Part shown: positions 12,124 through 21,854 of the stretch, in pieces
How positions within the stretch are numbered: the first letter of the stretch is position 1
Layout: each line of letters starts with the position of its first letter
Assembly: GCF_905147045.1 (NCBI RefSeq)
Contig: NC_065889.1
Coordinates: forward strand, 2,237,001 to 2,301,000
Direction: 5' to 3'
Length of the DNA stretch: 64,000 bases
DNA from: Nymphalis io
Taxonomy: Eukaryota; Arthropoda; Insecta; Lepidoptera; Nymphalidae
Made by a program: the position numbers and the translations under genes
The notes under the pieces: generated by a model
Database searches by the model: none
Seen by the model: the letters and a program-made list of their open reading frames with translations, nothing else
Told to the model about the DNA's origin: nothing

Positions 12124-12294
12124 TATTAGAGGGGACAAACGAACAGGAGGCTCATCTGATGGAAAGTGATTACCACCACCCATGGACACTTGCAACACCC
12201 GAGGGCTTGCAGGTGGGCTGTCGGCAAGAATGAGTACGCTCTTTTCTTAAAGTTTTGTATGTCATATCGGTTCGGAAAAGTCGCCGGCGAAAAC
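12124..12294 (-). mobile_element. LINE/SINE 3' end M, distal part
   Basis: Reverse-strand tail of a common lepidopteran retroposon: GAACAGGAGGCTCATCTGAT, GGAAAGTGATTACCACCACC, CATGGACACTTGCAACACC, AGTACGCTCTTTTCTTAAAG and ATATCGGTTCGGAAAAG. The T-rich left edge is the old poly-A tail. It is interrupted at 12295 by a SINE-A and resumes at 12601. The class (probably a CR1/Jockey-group LINE tail) is from memory. Confidence 0.7.
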
Positions 12295-12600
12295 TTTTTT
12301 TTTTTATAGAATAGAATGGCGGACGAGCATATTGGCCACCTGATGGTCGTCCGCCAGTCCGCAGTGGTCACCAACGCCTTTAGACATTGGCATTGTAAGA
12401 AATGTTAACCATCGCTTATATAACCAATGCGCCGCCAACCTTGGGAACTTAGATTTTATGTCCCTTGTGCCTGTAATTACACTGGCTAACTCACCCTTCA
12501 AACCGGAACACAACAATATCAAGTACTGGTGTTTTATGGTAGAATATCTGATGAGTGGGTGGTACCTACCTAGACGAGCTTGCACAAAACCCTACCACTG
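12295..12600 (-). mobile_element. SINE-A copy A4, full length, young subfamily
   Basis: Eleven-T tail, TATAGAATAGAATGGCGGACG, then all blocks to the head CCCTACCACTG. It carries the linked variants TTTAGACATTGG, TAGATTTTATGTCCC and CAATATCAAG shared with A13 and A18. A short insert (GTCGTCCGCCAGTCCGC) sits at 12347-12363. It splits element M. Confidence 0.95.
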
Positions 12601-12690
12601 CAGCTGTGGAGCAGCTGGTTCCACAGAGTGGTTGTGCGAGGCAGGGTTTTATAACAGGATCCCAGAAAACGTTGGAAATGCGTCTATTAC
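12601..12690 (-). mobile_element. Element M, proximal part
   Basis: GAGCAGCTGGTTCCACAGAG, TGGTTGTGCGAGGCAGG and TGGAAATGCGTC continue the reverse-strand retroposon interrupted by A4. This is the block usually seen next to the CGGAAA-type sequence. Confidence 0.6.
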
Positions 12691-12807
12691 AAAATAAAAG
12701 AAATAATTGTAAAAGAACACTTGTCAGGGAAACGTTATTATGTAATCAGTGAGTTCATGGATGATACCTTGGAAATGAAACTATCGCCTTCTAGCAAAGT
12801 CTATAAA

Positions 12808-12905
12808 AAAACCCGCTGAGTTTCTTTCATCTGTTCTTTTCAGGTCAGAGCATTTACTTTTCCTTTAACCGGTTGTAGTTTTTTATTTGACAATCTGTAA
12901 ATACG
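12808..12905 (+). mobile_element. LINE 3'-UTR tail K1
   Basis: ACCCGCTGAGTTTCTTTC, TGTTCTTTTCAGGTCAGAG, CATTTACTTTTCCTTTAACC, GGTTGTAG and ATTTGACAATCTGTAAATAC form the 3' untranslated end of a LINE widespread in Lepidoptera (recognised from memory). A second copy is at 61440-61548. Confidence 0.6.
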
Positions 12906-13344
12906 CTAAATAATTCGTTATCGAATAAATAATTTCGAGTTTGAATTTAAATAATATCATTATTAGAGAAATATTTGCTTCTCACTAAACAATTCAATAT
13001 ACTCTAAACCTAATTTTAGAATCATCACTATATTTCATGTTATTTAAGTTACATATATATGTTCATAAGTTCATACTTAATAACAATACAGTTTGGTGTA
13101 TCGCGGAAAGCGAGCTCCGACTAGACGTAAGCCTCCATTTATGCCTATCTCAGAATTTGGCATCATTCCAAAATCCATTCATATCGTCTACTATGTTGTT
13201 CGTATTAACAGACGGAAAAAATAGTAACAGAATCACTTTTCATTATTAAATCCGGAATTGGAATATAATTTCATGAACTCGTGAATTTATACCGAATAAT
13301 GCTAGGATTCATCAGTTAAATAATTTCTCTAGAGGACGTATTTT
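12906..13344. other. Anonymous AT-rich stretch
   Basis: Nothing recognised. The frame 13037-13249 lacks any family signature. Confidence 0.4.
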
Positions 13345-13598
13345 ATGGTGGTACGGTTTTGTGCAAGATAGTTTGGGTAGGTACCACCCACTCATCAGAT
13401 ACTATACCACAAAATAGCAGTACTTGGTATTGTTTTGTTCCGGTTTGAGGGTGATTGAGTCAGTGTAATTACAGGTACAAGGGACATAACATCTTAGTTG
13501 CCAAGGGTAGTGGCGCATTGGCGATGTAAGCGATTTTTTATAACGGGTACTACGTTAGGTGGCCCATATGCTCGTCCGCCAACCTATACTATAAAAAA
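13345..13598 (+). mobile_element. SINE-A copy A5
   Basis: GGTGGTACGGTTTTGTGCAA, GTACCACCCACTCATCAGAT, GTACTTGGTATTGTTTTGTT, TGTAATTACAGG, GGGACATAACATCTTAG and TGGCGCATTGGCGATGTAAG are followed by a deletion of the TTAACATT...CCAATGTCTATGGG block. It ends with GGTGGCCCATATGCTCGTCC and an A-run. Confidence 0.92.
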
Positions 13599-13865
13599 AT
13601 GTATGGAATTCATTGATTTAAAATATATACATAGATTTTTAATTGTTATTTTTAGCACATAATTATATACATATAAGCTGTTTGATGTCGGTACCTAGTC
13701 AAATGTTTGATTGGCCAATAAAAACTGCTTTTGTTTTAATTAACGTAACGAATATTATTACGAGTGCTATATATACAATTTTGTTACTATCACTTGCAAA
13801 TAAAATAGTACTTAACATCCTTATTTATACACGTTGCTTAGCGACTGTTTATTTAAACAGTGCTT

Positions 13866-13925
13866 TATCTCTATCTGACACTATTGATTTGACATTTAAA
13901 AGAAAAAGACAGCAACGTTTAAGTA
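13866..13925 (+). repeat. Short dispersed repeat G, copy 1
   Basis: TATCTCTATCTGACACTATT, GATTTGACATTTAAAAG and AAAAAGACAGCAACG match copies at 23718-23805, 45271-45358 and (reverse) 20075-20125. Consensus blocks are TGTCATCA-TGATTTGACA and AGAGGAAGACAGC. The class is unknown. A longer open frame from a TTG at 13643 crosses it and is not a gene. Confidence 0.5.
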
Positions 13926-14322
13926 ATCGGGTGATTAAAATTTTGCTTAAAAATGTTAATAAGTAAGGTATATATGTTATAAATAAAATACAATTATTCT
14001 AACATTATTATATAACATGAGCCATATTAGATAAATTTGACCATCGAATATTTAAAAGCACCTCAAGTAAAATGTATACCTCATTTTAATTATCACAAAC
14101 TATTAATGTTTATAAAAATAAATAACAAAATTTTAACATTTTATGTAAGTGATTATTTGAATAAAAGTTATTTTAATTTTTGATAAGAAAAATAGTATAA
14201 GCAAATTCTATACTCTATTATTTCCTAATATAATCCTATATGTTTGTAAGTATGTATATAAAAATTACCATTTATTTACAATTTTTGTATATTACCAATT
14301 TGTTAATATATACGGTGTTTTT

Positions 14323-14534
14323 TTAATAATATAATATCTTGGGACATTATTCATACACGGTGATATATTTACATATACTACTTTTCTTTTGTAAATACAT
14401 ACTTATATAGATAATTTCACCCAGACTCAGGACAAAAAGACATGTTCATTTACACAAAGTGCCCCGGGTGGGAATCAAACCCACAACCTTCGGCGTGAAA
14501 GGCAAGTATCTACCAACCACGCCAACCGGTCCGT
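14323..14534 (-). mobile_element. SINE-C copy C1, tRNA-headed
   Basis: On the reverse strand it starts with a tRNA-like head: GGCGTGGTTGGTAGATACTT (A-box side), CTTTCACGCCGAAGG (anticodon-arm position) and GGGTTTGATTCCCACC (B-box). Then come GTCTTTTTGTCCTGAGTCTGGG, a TATATAAGTATG stretch and a TGAATAATGTCCCAAGATATTATA tail. Copies C2 (42382) and C3 (61647) share the order. The head resembles tRNA-Glu, whose anticodon arm also contains CTTTCAC. Confidence 0.88.
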
Positions 14535-14880
14535 CGTTTGTAACGATTAAGAAAATACGATTGCGTGTTTTCGGTAAACTGTATTGAGAACAGTTCAGTC
14601 GTATGTATCTTTCAACCCAATAGTTGTGTTACAGGATTTGCTTATATTATTATGCTTATCCAAAAACAAAATACATTTTATTCAACTTTACAAGCATTTT
14701 AAATGATTTTTATTTATTTAATAGGAAGCAAACGTGATACACAAACTAAAAATTACATAATAAATGCGATTTAACTGATTGTTTTCATTTGCGATCAGTA
14801 TGTTTGTCAGTGTGTATGTTTAAATGTTACTTTTCACTAAGTACAATAAAAAAACATTTTATAATAAAAAAAAGTTAATA

Positions 14881-15134
14881 GTATAGAGCATATGGGTCAC
14901 CTGATGGTAAGTGGTCAAAGCCCATAGACATTGGCATTGTAAGAAATGTTAACGATCGCTCACATCGCCAATGCGCCACCAACCCTGGGAACTAAAATGT
15001 TATGTCCCTTGTGCCTGTAATCACACTGGCTTACTCACCTTCAAACCGGAACACAACAGTACCAAGTACTAAGTAATGTCTGATGAGTGGGTGGTACCCA
15101 TCCAGACAACCTTGGACAAAGCCCTACAACTGGC
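14881..15134 (-). mobile_element. SINE-A copy A6
   Basis: AGCATATGGGTCACCTGATG, GGTAAGTGGTCA, CCATAGACATTGGCATTGTA, GCGCCACCAACCCTGGGAAC, CTGTAATCACACTGGCTTAC, CAAACCGGAACACAACAGTA and GATGAGTGGGTGGTACCCAT to CCCTACAACTGGC. The GCTGTTTTGCGGTAGA block is deleted. Old-subfamily variants (CCATAGAC, TGTTATGTCC). Confidence 0.92.
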
Positions 15135-15380
15135 TTCGAATGTATATTCTATCGAGAAAAACCAACGAAAATATCGGTAGTTACCCTTTCAATCAATTAA
15201 ATAACAAATGTGTATGTGAATAAAATATAATAAAATTTATAAATCGCACCAGAAAATCAAAATACCAATATTTATTGACAAATAAAAGGATATTAATAAT
15301 TCATTTTTATATAAATGAAGTTATAAATTATTTAAAAACTATAATAGTGTACAACCAAAGTTTATTACATACAAAGTCAG

Positions 15381-15461
15381 AACGGGTAGCTAGTTCTTCT
15401 TCTTCTGCCTAGCGTTTTCCCGGCCTAGTAACGCCAGGGTCCGCTTAACGGGTAGCTAGTT
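15381..15461 (+). mobile_element. 51-bp insert inside a Helitron-like terminus, with 15-bp target repeats
   Basis: AACGGGTAGCTAGTT is present twice without mismatch (15381-15395 and 15447-15461). The 51 bases between read TTCTTCTTCTGCCTAGCG...CAGGGTCCGCTT, a known-looking 3' end of a lepidopteran repeat. The repeated word is itself the CTAGT-type terminus of the Helitron-like family, so the host of the insertion was a Helitron-like end. Confidence 0.8.
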
Positions 15462-15463
15462 AA

Positions 15464-16038
15464 TTTGTATAAATAACTCAGACATTAAACATATTAAAAT
15501 ATAATAAGCTTGTAATAAATACACAATATAAACAAATATGAGCAGCGGTCGACGTTAGTCAGCACATGTATATCAAGATAGCCGAATTGACCCGAGCCAT
15601 ACAAAATTTATTTAACACAAACACGGGGACAGTATCAATTAACAATACGAAACGGTCAAAGGCGAACTGTTTGAGTTGTAAATGGTCTGTGGGAACTATC
15701 ACGTGCTACCGATCGATCAATGTGATATTACGAAAATTAGATGTCAACCGACATGCTTCAAAGATCAGGAAACAGTAAATTCACTAAAAAGTAGACAGTT
15801 TCAAAAGCAATCTGTTTTTATAATATTTACAACCAAATAAACTACAACTTTAACATATACGCGTATATCTTTACAAATTACAAAGAGTAGATTTATAGTA
15901 TTCCATAGTATATAACATTGTTAGTTTTATTTATATGGAGTATTTTGCAAAACGGCTTTATTAAAGTGATTTTGAAACTAACGCTCATATTTTGAGCAAC
16001 ATATTTTCTGATTGCGTCAAAATTAATTATATTTTCAA
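15464..16038. other. Anonymous AT-rich stretch
   Basis: Contains a 70-codon frame at 15566-15778 (+) with no recognised domain and somewhat higher GC than its flanks. No splice or start support. Confidence 0.35.
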
Positions 16039-16040
16039 AT

Positions 16041-16100
16041 TACTAGCTTTCACCCGCGGTTTTGCTTGCCTGTTATTGGAGGAAATTTGTGCTAAGCCAG
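16041..16100 (-). mobile_element. Helitron-like terminal fragment
   Basis: ACTAGCTTTCACCCGCGGTT, TTGCTTGCC on the + strand is the reversed 3' terminus (…GCGGGTGAAAGCTAGT) of a repeat very common in Lepidoptera. Only about 60 bases survive. Confidence 0.6.
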
Positions 16101-16228
16101 GACATCTTTATCATCACCAGGACATTATGATCATCTAATATTCTGTACAAAATATTACATTAATAATAATAATAGGTTCTTATATTACTTAAACCTAATT
16201 TTTATTTCCTAAAAAAATATATGAAGTC

Positions 16229-16404
16229 TGTTGTTGACGTCTCTATGGAGGTCTGTTTTTTTTAACCCTGGAAAAACTAATTACGCGTTTCCCCCACGGG
16301 AACAGTCGGGGTCTATGTGGGGCTCGTCAGTGTCCAATGCACCGAATGCACCCCGAACATCGAAATACCCACTAAAAAACCACCGGTACCCTTTCCGTCT
16401 TAAC
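16229..16404 (+). mobile_element. Unclassified GC-rich retroelement-like segment
   Basis: TTGTTGACGTCTCTATGGAG, GGAAAAACTAATTACGCGTT, CCCCCACGGGAACAGTCGGG and CACCGGTACCCTTTCCGTCT stand out from the AT-rich surroundings. An 89-residue frame (16231-16500) runs through it but has no domain I can name. I think it is an interspersed element I recall from moth genomes, class unknown. Confidence 0.45.
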
Positions 16405-16620
16405 GACGAGCGTCACGGGATCGCTTGCGCATGCTACCGTGACGCTCTGACGCGCCAAGAGTGTGGTCTCTTAACACAAGTACCAGTAGAACAAATGTGA
16501 CCTGTAGTTCCACTACTATATAATATATAGCTAAAGAATTTTACATATATTCTTGCAAATATTGTATATATATACTATATAATATAATTTGATACCGATT
16601 CTCTTAAACTTAACTATAAA
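16405..16620 (+). repeat. 216-bp tandem duplication, unit 1
   Basis: From GACGAGCGTCACGGGATCGC to CTTAACTATAAA. The next unit follows with no spacer and differs at only two positions that I can find (TTCCACTA/TTCTACTA and TTAAACT/TTAACCT). Each unit contains a perfect 10-bp stem, AGCGTCACGG...CCGTGACGCT, with an 18-base loop, followed by AT-rich palindromic sequence. Confidence 0.95.
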
Positions 16621-16836
16621 GACGAGCGTCACGGGATCGCTTGCGCATGCTACCGTGACGCTCTGACGCGCCAAGAGTGTGGTCTCTTAACACAAGTACC
16701 AGTAGAACAAATGTGACCTGTAGTTCTACTACTATATAATATATAGCTAAAGAATTTTACATATATTCTTGCAAATATTGTATATATATACTATATAATA
16801 TAATTTGATACCGATTCTCTTAACCTTAACTATAAA
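16621..16836 (+). repeat. 216-bp tandem duplication, unit 2
   Basis: Second unit of the pair, ending in CCTTAACTATAAA before GATCGTCGG. Near-identity implies a very recent event or a current copy-number variant. A collapsed or expanded assembly is another explanation. Confidence 0.95.
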
Positions 16837-16837
16837 G

Positions 16838-17842
16838 ATCGTCGGTAACAATTGCTTAAAAAATTAATGTCACTTTAACAAACTTGTTTGTTATTCAATT
16901 TTTTGTTTTAAAACTATGTACAATAAAGATATTATTATCTTGTACTTGTACTTCTTTGCTGTGTAAGAGCTTAAGTTATCCGAAACGTTAATCTAATGCA
17001 GCCTACTGAGGTTGATTAAAAAAGTTATAAGCATTCTATGTTTAATAAACATAAATAGAACGAACAATTTTCTTGTAATCAATTTTAAAAGTTAATATTA
17101 TAAGAGTGAAATTGTCCAAGGAAAAACTTTAATGTCAATAAATTTTAAAAATTTTGCCTTTTTGCAAAGAATAATATAATTTTCCTAAAATACGCATCCG
17201 TGGAAAGTATATTCTGTGGTCAGGGTACTGTCAGTAGGTCAGTGCAATGAGAGATATGAGGCGTCTCTCGTATCGATTTCGGCAATTCATACGCAATACT
17301 GTCAGTACTCTAAATGTTCGTAAAGGGAAATCTGAATATACCTGACACAAACTTTTTGTTTTATGGTACCATCATTTGAAAAATACCCAAGAAAAGAGTG
17401 TTTCGGAGTCATGAGCCTAGGTTTGATTTATTTGAATATTATATATCTATATAGTATGTATAAATAGGTAGACATAACAGTTTTTCTCCTTTTTTAACTG
17501 TATTTGTTAACCGACCTTTTATTTTGTTAAGTTGCTATAATTGACCCACATTACCTTAAAAAAGTGTCGAATTATACAAATTCATATGTTTGCCTCTTTT
17601 CGATAATGGTTATGGTCATAATATTTCAAACACTTACAAAAACATATAATACATCGCCGTATTGATTCCGTTGGTGTGAGGAGCGTTCATTTTTCGTCAA
17701 AAGAAATTCGCTATTCAACGAAAAATGTTACTGGCATTGTTTCCATAACTCTCGGTTTTTATTTTCTACAATAGCCATTTTTAATTTTGGTTTTTATATA
17801 ATTACTTATATCCTCGTGGGACAGATTTTTATTTATATTAAA
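16838..17842. other. Anonymous AT-rich stretch
   Basis: No gene or recognised repeat seen. Confidence 0.45.
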
Positions 17843-18172
17843 TCTCGTTCAAACCCCAGATCTGGCCAATAAAAAATTTATCGGGTATTATTGTCGAAAA
17901 AATATCAGTAGCAGCCTGGAGTGTGAAAGGCAAAAGTGTGAACACTCCCATGTCCAGTAAAGCTCGTAAAGCCGTTCGTGTTGAACCTGAACTCTTTCCG
18001 GTCGTCTCGGATTTGCCGTCTCATCGGATTGTGAGGATGAGAGAGTGGAGAATGCATCTGTGTTTGCGGACATACTTTTGCACTATAATATGTCCTGCGA
18101 ATTTAGGTAATCTGTCTTGATAATGGCTGCCATGGTCGAAATTTTTCATGAATGATGATGTCATCATCACCA
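17843..18172 (+). mobile_element. SINE-D copy D1
   Basis: Truncated tRNA-like head (GTTCAAACCCCAGATC, TGGCCAATAAAAA), then CAGTAGCAGCCTGGAGTGTG, CGTAAAGCCGTTCGTG, CCTGAACTCTTTCCGGTCGT, CTCATCGGATTGTGAGGATG, ATGCATCTGTGTTTGCGGAC, ACTATAATATGTCCTGCG and GGTCGAAATT, ending with ATGATGATGTCATCATCACC. The 61-residue frames on both strands here are SINE sequence, not genes. Confidence 0.88.
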
Positions 18173-18474
18173 TTTATAATATAAACTATTTCACGTGGGC
18201 GAAGCCTTAACACAAGAATCTGTAAGTAACTAACGCTATTCTATTTCCATTGATGACATACCACATAACCAACTCATTTTCGGTTGTCAGTGAAACGGAT
18301 GTGTTTATTTTAAATCAAAATATATATTATTGCAATGTAAACGTTCTCTGACGTGACTAAGTTTACAGTTTATTCATAACTATCGCCTCGATCTCGTGGG
18401 AAGAAATGTTTATTTAATAATTGTTTATTTAAACCAATGTGCGGTGAAATTAGGTTACTAATATATATACATAT

Positions 18475-18636
18475 ATTTTATAGAATAGGAAGGCGGACGA
18501 GCACATGGGCCTGATGTTAAGTGGTCACCAACGCCCATAGACATTGGCATTGTAAGAAATGTTAACCATCGCTTACATCACCAATGCGATACCAACCTTG
18601 GGAACCAAGATGTTATGTCCCTTGTGTCTGTAATTA
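18475..18636 (-). mobile_element. SINE-A copy A7, 5'-truncated
   Basis: TATAGAATAGGAAGGCGGAC, GAGCACATGGGCCTGATG (five bases lost), GTGGTCACCAACGCCCATAG to GTGTCTGTAATTACA, where it stops. Body close to the family consensus. Confidence 0.92.
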
Positions 18637-18766
18637 CATATATAATATATATGTTTTTTTCAACTACGTAGCTGAAGAGGATACATTTGCTCTATATTAA
18701 TCTGCAATGTCTTTATTTGTCTCGTCTGATTATGTCAATAAATGTTAACTGAAGAGTCCTGAGTCT

Positions 18767-18823
18767 TGCCCATAAACATCGGCGTTGTAAGAAATGTTAA
18801 CCATCGCTTACATCACCAATGCT
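18767..18823 (-). mobile_element. SINE-A fragment A8
   Basis: GCCCATAAACATCGGCGTTG, TAAGAAATGTTAACCATCGC and TTACATCACCAATGC are an isolated 57-base middle piece of SINE-A. Confidence 0.85.
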
Positions 18824-19424
18824 CGCATGAATCGCCTATCGCTTAATCGCATTTGCGATTTCAGTAGTCTTTCTTACAACAGGCAACAAAATAATATATT
18901 TTAGGAAATATTAAAATTTTAAATCGTTTTTCACATAAAATATAAGTTAGATTACTCTGTTCATTAATCAATCAATTCAAAGTTGTATCTTAACTTCGTT
19001 ATACTTAACTAAGCTATCGATTATTAATTAGTCAGTGAACGGCTTGATTTACCCTCTACGTAATGTAACTAGGCCATACAACCCTCTTAGTTCGTTATCC
19101 ATATGTAAATTAAATTGTGGAACATCAACCTAGTTAAGTATATGAATTAAATTTCAACAAACAAGATAAAAAAAAATTACGCACAAAACTTTCCATTTAA
19201 TGAACTACTATTGTATACAAACAAAAGAACTAAAGAAATCTTAAGAGATAAGCTTGTCTTTATAACATAATAATATCATTTTTATTTAAATGCTGTTTCT
19301 ACTCCTCCATAAATAATGTCTGGTCTGACTATCAACGCACAGCTTAAATTATGAGATATAGACTTGAGAGAATAAAAGCGACGCGCGTATAAATTTAGTT
19401 TTTGTTGATCAACGGCACCGGACA
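18824..19424. other. Anonymous AT-rich stretch
   Basis: Nothing recognised. Confidence 0.45.
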
Positions 19425-19586
19425 CACACTCACTCACTGTACATACTTCAAACTTCCAGACTTCGGGTTGCTACTGAGAATTTTCGACAGAAAAACCCAA
19501 TAACTTCTTATTGACCCGATCTGGGATTTGAACCTAAGAACTCCGTGTGTGCGGCCTTACATCTAGCCACTAGACCAACGAGACAG
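19425..19586 (-). mobile_element. SINE-D copy D2, head half
   Basis: ACTTCAAACTTCCAGACTTC, GGGTTGCTACTGAGAATTTT, CGACAGAAAAACCCAATAAC, TGACCCGATCTGGGATTTGA and CGGCCTTACATCTAGCCACT to AGACCAACGAGAC. The tRNA-like head (reverse strand GTCTCGTTGGTCTAGTGGCT) is well preserved; the 3' half is missing. Confidence 0.9.
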
Positions 19587-19627
19587 TATAAAACGAGGTG
19601 GTTACACTAACTCTAATAAATATTTTT

Positions 19628-19763
19628 TAACTGCCGTCTTCTTCTGTCGAGCACGAGATATTATATAAATTTAGCACATTCATATTTAGAGATGGTTGCA
19701 ATGTCTTGAACCTGCAATCTTCGTTTAAAATACAATTGTTCTTACCATTGAGCCATTTCGGCT
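19628..19763 (-). mobile_element. SINE-B copy B4, head half
   Basis: TGTCGAGCACGAGATAT, TAAATTTAGCACATTCA, TTGAACCTGCAATCTTCG and ATTGAGCCATTTCGGCTC correspond to the reverse strand of the SINE-B first half, including the tRNA-like head. Confidence 0.75.
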
Positions 19764-20074
19764 CGTTATCAAAAACAATATCCCATAAATTTGTGAAATA
19801 ACGAGAAATAACAATACCCAATAATTTGGTCGTTATTTCATTATTTTTCGTTGATTTCAATTGAAAAGTTAATAATACGTTTAATTAAAATAAATAACGA
19901 ACTACTATGTGATTAAAAAAACTGATTACTACCTCTTTTAATTATTCATACATCAAATATAATGGAAATGTAAGGTTCATTCCAGTTTAATATATTTAAA
20001 TGGTAATAATATGAATACGTATTCATTTACGGTTTTACCCATAAATATTATTTGGGGGTGTTTAGTCAAGTAAT

Positions 20075-20125
20075 GTTGCCTTCTTCTTTCGCTTGTAAAA
20101 TTAATGATGACAGAAAGAGAAAAAC
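20075..20125 (-). repeat. Short dispersed repeat G, copy 4
   Basis: GCCTTCTTCTTTCGCTTGTA and AAATTAATGATGACAGAAAG, AGAAAAAC are the reverse of the G blocks AGAGGAAGACAGC and TCTCATTCTGTCATCA. Class unknown. Confidence 0.4.
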
Positions 20126-20165
20126 AAAAAAAAAATAATATACACACGCGAAAAAACGTTTATAA

Positions 20166-20975
20166 GTAAGGCCTTAGGTTTTAAATTTATACATAATAAG
20201 GTTAAACGAAATCCATGCCGGTGATATTTGTAGAATACATTTCAGAGGAATTATTTAAGTTTAAATATTCTTTCAGAGACGTATCTATGATGGGTTCGGG
20301 CGAGCCCCTTATCCCAGTCAAGAGTCCACCAGAAAATTCGCTACCCCTTAATGTGAAATTAAAGTATTTTTTAAATAATCTCTTCGTTTCAAAGTTCCAA
20401 GTTGTCGGGAAGTATTGCAAAGCTATATGCCTATATATATAGCCTATCCGTAATCCTCCATAAAAAAATTGCGGCATCATGTATTCACGTTCATTAAGAC
20501 TTTTTAGCGAGAAGGAAGACGAGCAATTGGGCAATACTGAGTGTAGTTATATATATAACCTTTAGATATCAACACTCTTAGAACCAATGTACCGTCAACG
20601 ATGGATTTTATTTTCTTCATGCACATATATACCTTTTTTACAATAGCATGCCAGATAACGTTCAAAAATCAATAACATAGTTAAAAAAACTGTTGCAAAA
20701 TTGGTAACTGGAACTGGTTTTTATTAAACAGTTAAATTATTATAACACTTACAACTTTATAGATGATGCACATTGTGGGAATAATAAGTTTCTTCCAAAG
20801 TGTTTCTAATAATATAATAATTAAAAAAAATAACCTACTCGATTTCGTTCACTGATTATTTTTAGTTTGGAATTATTCCTTTCCGGACTATTTGTAGATA
20901 ATTAACGAGGAACTTTATTGCTTATTCATTCCATAAAGATTTTTATTTTGACTTACTTAATCTTCAAACTGGACT
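20166..20975. other. Anonymous AT-rich stretch
   Basis: Overlapping frames on both strands (20202-20534) have no recognised domain and look like chance. Confidence 0.4.
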
Positions 20976-20979
20976 TCAG

Positions 20980-21271
20980 GGAGACTTTGCTGGTGGTAGG
21001 ACTTTGTGACAAGCCCGTCTGGGTAGGTACCACCCACTCATCAGATATGCTACAGCAAAACAGAAGTACTTGTTATTATTGTGTTCCGGTTTGAAGGGTG
21101 AGTGAGCCAGTGTAATTACAGGCACAAGGGATCTTAGTTCTAAATGTTGGTGTCGCATTGGCGATGTAAGCGATGGTTAATATTTCTTACAATGCCAATG
21201 TCTATGGGCTTTGGTGACCACTTACCATCAGGTTGCCCATATGCTCGTCTGCCAATCTATACTATAAAAAA
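20980..21271 (+). mobile_element. SINE-A copy A9, near full length
   Basis: Head GACTTTGCTGGTGGTAGGAC, then all blocks to GACCACTTACCATCAGG (21215-21231), GCCCATATGCTCGTCTGCCA, ATCTATACTATAAAAAA. It lacks only ACATAACATC. The extended head GACTTT(A/G)CTGGTGG is shared with A12, so the true family 5' end probably lies at or before GACTTT. Confidence 0.95.
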
Positions 21272-21337
21272 CATGGTATACATACACAAAATGACTTACA
21301 AAATGACTTACTACAAAATTGTAGTCTACATTCTACA

Positions 21338-21418
21338 TCGAATAAGCTCCAAACCTGCTCCTCAAAAGGGAGAGGATGCCTTAGCCCAGCAGTGGGACAT
21401 TAACAGGCTGTTACTTTT
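21338..21418 (+). mobile_element. SINE-B tail fragment B5
   Basis: AATAAGCTCCAAACCTGCTC, CTCAAAAGGGAGAGGATGCC, TTAGCCCAGCAGTGGGACAT, TAACAGGCTGTTAC. A strongly 5'-truncated but well-preserved end. Confidence 0.92.
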
Positions 21419-21679
21419 TTACTTTTTATTCTACATCTGCCTGGTAAAAGTAGAAATATATTATTTAAACATCTATCTATTAAAATGAATATTATAATAT
21501 GATAAGCATTTTATCTTAACGGGGCGTTATGTAAATATTTACTTTCGAGATCTATGCCAATAGCTTTTCTTAGAAAACCAATTTAATTTCTAAGAAACGT
21601 GCTAAGTTCGCTACTAATGTTTAGTATCGACCGGATTTAGCTACCTCTTCATATAGGAACGTGTTATTGAGTGTAAGAC

Positions 21680-21850
21680 AGCTAATGCGCCGCCAACCGC
21701 ACTATCTTATGTAATGTGTAATGTGCTTTTTGCCTGTAATTAGACTGGCTAAATAAATCGATATATGGGCAGTAGAATAACAGATTAGTGGGGTACCACT
21801 CACAAAATAGGTATATTTATACTAAACAGACGAGCTCTACCTGCTCCTTA
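21680..21850 (-). mobile_element. SINE-A relic A23
   Basis: CTAATGCGCCGCCAACCGCA, TGCCTGTAATTAGACTGGCT and AGTAGAATAACAGATTAGTG, GGGTACCAC keep the family order at low identity. Confidence 0.65.
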
Positions 21851-21854
21851 CCAC

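Noticed and set aside
12458..12697. Protein-coding frames at 12.3-12.75 kb on both strands
   Set aside because: They run through SINE-A and the split element M; the same peptides arise from other SINE-A copies (for example 40518-40835).
13643..13966. 107-codon frame
   Set aside because: Starts at TTG and includes the dispersed repeat G, so it is not a gene.
14450..14534. tRNA gene on the reverse strand
   Set aside because: A- and B-box words are present but no closed acceptor stem. It is the head of SINE-C, repeated at 42.4 and 61.9 kb.
17888..18120. Overlapping frames on both strands
   Set aside because: Entirely SINE-D sequence.
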